Source of the DNA: Betaproteobacteria bacterium
GTDB lineage: Bacteria > Pseudomonadota > Gammaproteobacteria > Burkholderiales > SG8-39
Reading direction: 5' to 3'
Length of the DNA: 6,477 nucleotides
NCBI GenBank assembly: GCA_011391295.1
Contig: JAABQT010000094.1
Location: forward strand, 1-6,477
Both the position numbers and the translations under genes were made by a program. Positions within the stretch are counted from its first letter, which is position 1, and each line of letters opens with the position of its first letter. The notes beneath the pieces are model-generated. The model had not been told where the DNA came from. It searched no databases and was given only the letters and a program-made list of their open reading frames with translations. This document shows, in pieces, positions 5,728-6,477 of this stretch.

Positions 5728-5739
5728 GCGGCGCGCCGC
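5728..5739. repeat. Palindrome GCGGC-GC-GCCGC just after the second FNR-like box
   Basis: This is a perfect 12-bp palindrome, one base after the box. Its arms are identical to the inverted repeat that follows the first box (2706-2719); only the spacer differs, two bases here and four there. The shared arrangement hints at a composite element, but such arms are common in GC-rich DNA. Confidence 0.4.
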
Positions 5740-5774
5740 CCAGCACCCAGACTCGGCTCAAGGAGACATGCACC

Positions 5775-6477
5775 ATGACGCTCACTCCCTTCACGCCGTC
5801 CGCCCTGCAGGATTACCTGCGCACGCTGCACGCGGCAGAGGTGGCGAACGTGCGCGTCACGCCGCTCGGCGGCGGCCGCCAGGGCGACAAGGGCTACGGC
5901 TACGGCGTGCCGCTGCGCCTCGACTACGAACTCGCCGGCGCGCCGCGGCGCGCAGTGCTCGAAACCGTGCGCCCCGGCCCTTTCGGCCACGAGCACATGG
6001 CCGACCGGGCGCAGCTCCTGCTCTGGGCGCACGGCGCCTTCAACCACCTGCCGCGGCACGTGCCTTCGCTCGACGTCGGCACCGTGCGCGCCGGCGGCGC
6101 GCTCGAATCGCTCGGCAGCGCCGAAGAACTGTTCATGCTCGCGCCGTTCGTGGAAGGAAGCGAGTACGCCGGCGACCTGCTGCGCCTGCGCGGCGGGGCG
6201 GCCGGCTTGGCGCAGGACTTCGCGCGCGCCGACGCGCTGTGCGACTACCTGGTCGAGATCCATCGCGTTGCCGGCCCCGACCCGGGCCTGTACGTGCGCC
6301 GGGTGCGCGACCTGCTCGGCCACGGCGAGTGCATCTTCGGCGTCGCCGACAGCTACCCGGAGGGGCCGCTGGTGGCGAGCGTGCGCGAGATCGAGCGGCG
6401 CTGCCTCGAGTGGCGCTGGCGGCTGAAAGCGAAAACGCAGCGGCTGCGCCAGGTGCACGGCGACTTTCACCCGTGGA
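5775..6477 (+). CDS. Aminoglycoside phosphotransferase (APH)-family kinase-like protein, 3' truncated by window edge
   Basis: The first 234 residues are present. The fold is recognised from a glycine-rich stretch (LGGGRQGDKGYGYG, 31-44), a strand RRAVLETVRPGPFGHEHMA (58-76) where the nucleotide-binding Lys strand is expected, LAPFVEGSEYAG (122-133) resembling a hinge, an IHRVAG helix end (162-167), and the catalytic-loop start HGDFHPW (228-234), which would continue to the usual Asn just past the edge. APH-family proteins phosphorylate small molecules such as antibiotics, choline, homoserine or sugars. Nothing here points to drug resistance and I do not assign a substrate. The strand shows Glu (VLET) where a Lys or Arg is common. 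The ATG at 5775 follows AAGGAGA (5760-5766) by eight bases; the ATG at 5768 is too close to it and out of frame. An FNR-like box lies upstream, suggesting expression under low oxygen. Confidence 0.8.
   Translation, partial: MTLTPFTPSALQDYLRTLHAAEVANVRVTPLGGGRQGDKGYGYGVPLRLDYELAGAPRRAVLETVRPGPFGHEHMADRAQLLLWAHGAFNHLPRHVPSLDVGTVRAGGALESLGSAEELFMLAPFVEGSEYAGDLLRLRGGAAGLAQDFARADALCDYLVEIHRVAGPDPGLYVRRVRDLLGHGECIFGVADSYPEGPLVASVREIERRCLEWRWRLKAKTQRLRQVHGDFHPW

Noticed and set aside
5748..5753. CAGACT as a -10 element for the phosphotransferase promoter
   Set aside because: It lacks the leading T and matches TATAAT at only three positions, so I do not annotate it despite its suitable distance from the FNR-like box.
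5768..5770. ATG immediately after AAGGAGA as the start of the phosphotransferase
   Set aside because: It is only one base from the Shine-Dalgarno and in a different frame from the conserved protein; the ATG at 5775 has proper spacing and frame.
3912..6470. An 852-codon leftward open frame spanning the decarboxylase and phosphotransferase genes
   Set aside because: It crosses two genes with clear family motifs and the intergenic region, and has low-complexity composition. It is a shadow of GC-rich coding sequence.

Overview
The window is very GC-rich and has the gene content and coding style of a proteobacterium, most likely a betaproteobacterium (Burkholderiales or Rhodocyclales type). This rests on protein style, the strong GC bias and two FNR/ANR-type operator-like sites. 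No rRNA or other lineage marker is present, so the placement is an inference. The region looks chromosomal: there is no mobile element, integrase, CRISPR array or tRNA.

Left part (1-2693). The C-terminal end of an endonuclease/exonuclease/phosphatase-family protein (+) runs tail-to-tail into gpsA (-), NAD(P)-dependent glycerol-3-phosphate dehydrogenase; their stop codons share one CTAG. gpsA is divergent from an FGGY-family kinase resembling glycerol kinase (+), with only 17 bp between the two start codons. Together gpsA and the kinase suggest a small glycerol 3-phosphate module: one enzyme makes it from dihydroxyacetone phosphate and the other possibly from glycerol.

Middle part (2694-3995). 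A short DUF883/ElaB-YqjD-like membrane-anchored protein is followed by a tandem-domain universal stress protein, probably in one transcript. In front of them is an FNR-like box (TTGAT-N4-GTCAA) that overlaps the kinase stop codon. It is followed by a GCGGC/GCCGC inverted repeat and a plausible -10 at class II spacing. This suggests induction under oxygen limitation.

Right part (3996-6477). A thiamine diphosphate-dependent decarboxylase of the benzoylformate decarboxylase/acetolactate synthase superfamily (-) converges on the stress-protein gene. It is divergent from an aminoglycoside-phosphotransferase-like kinase (+) that the window edge truncates at its HGD motif. The 106-bp divergent gap carries a second FNR-like box with the same flanking inverted-repeat arms.

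The most interesting signal is this repeated composite regulatory element in front of two separate transcription units. It suggests a local oxygen- or redox-responsive group containing the membrane protein, the stress protein, the phosphotransferase and possibly the decarboxylase. I see no clear evidence of a wholly new system; the genes belong to known families, although several have atypical residues.
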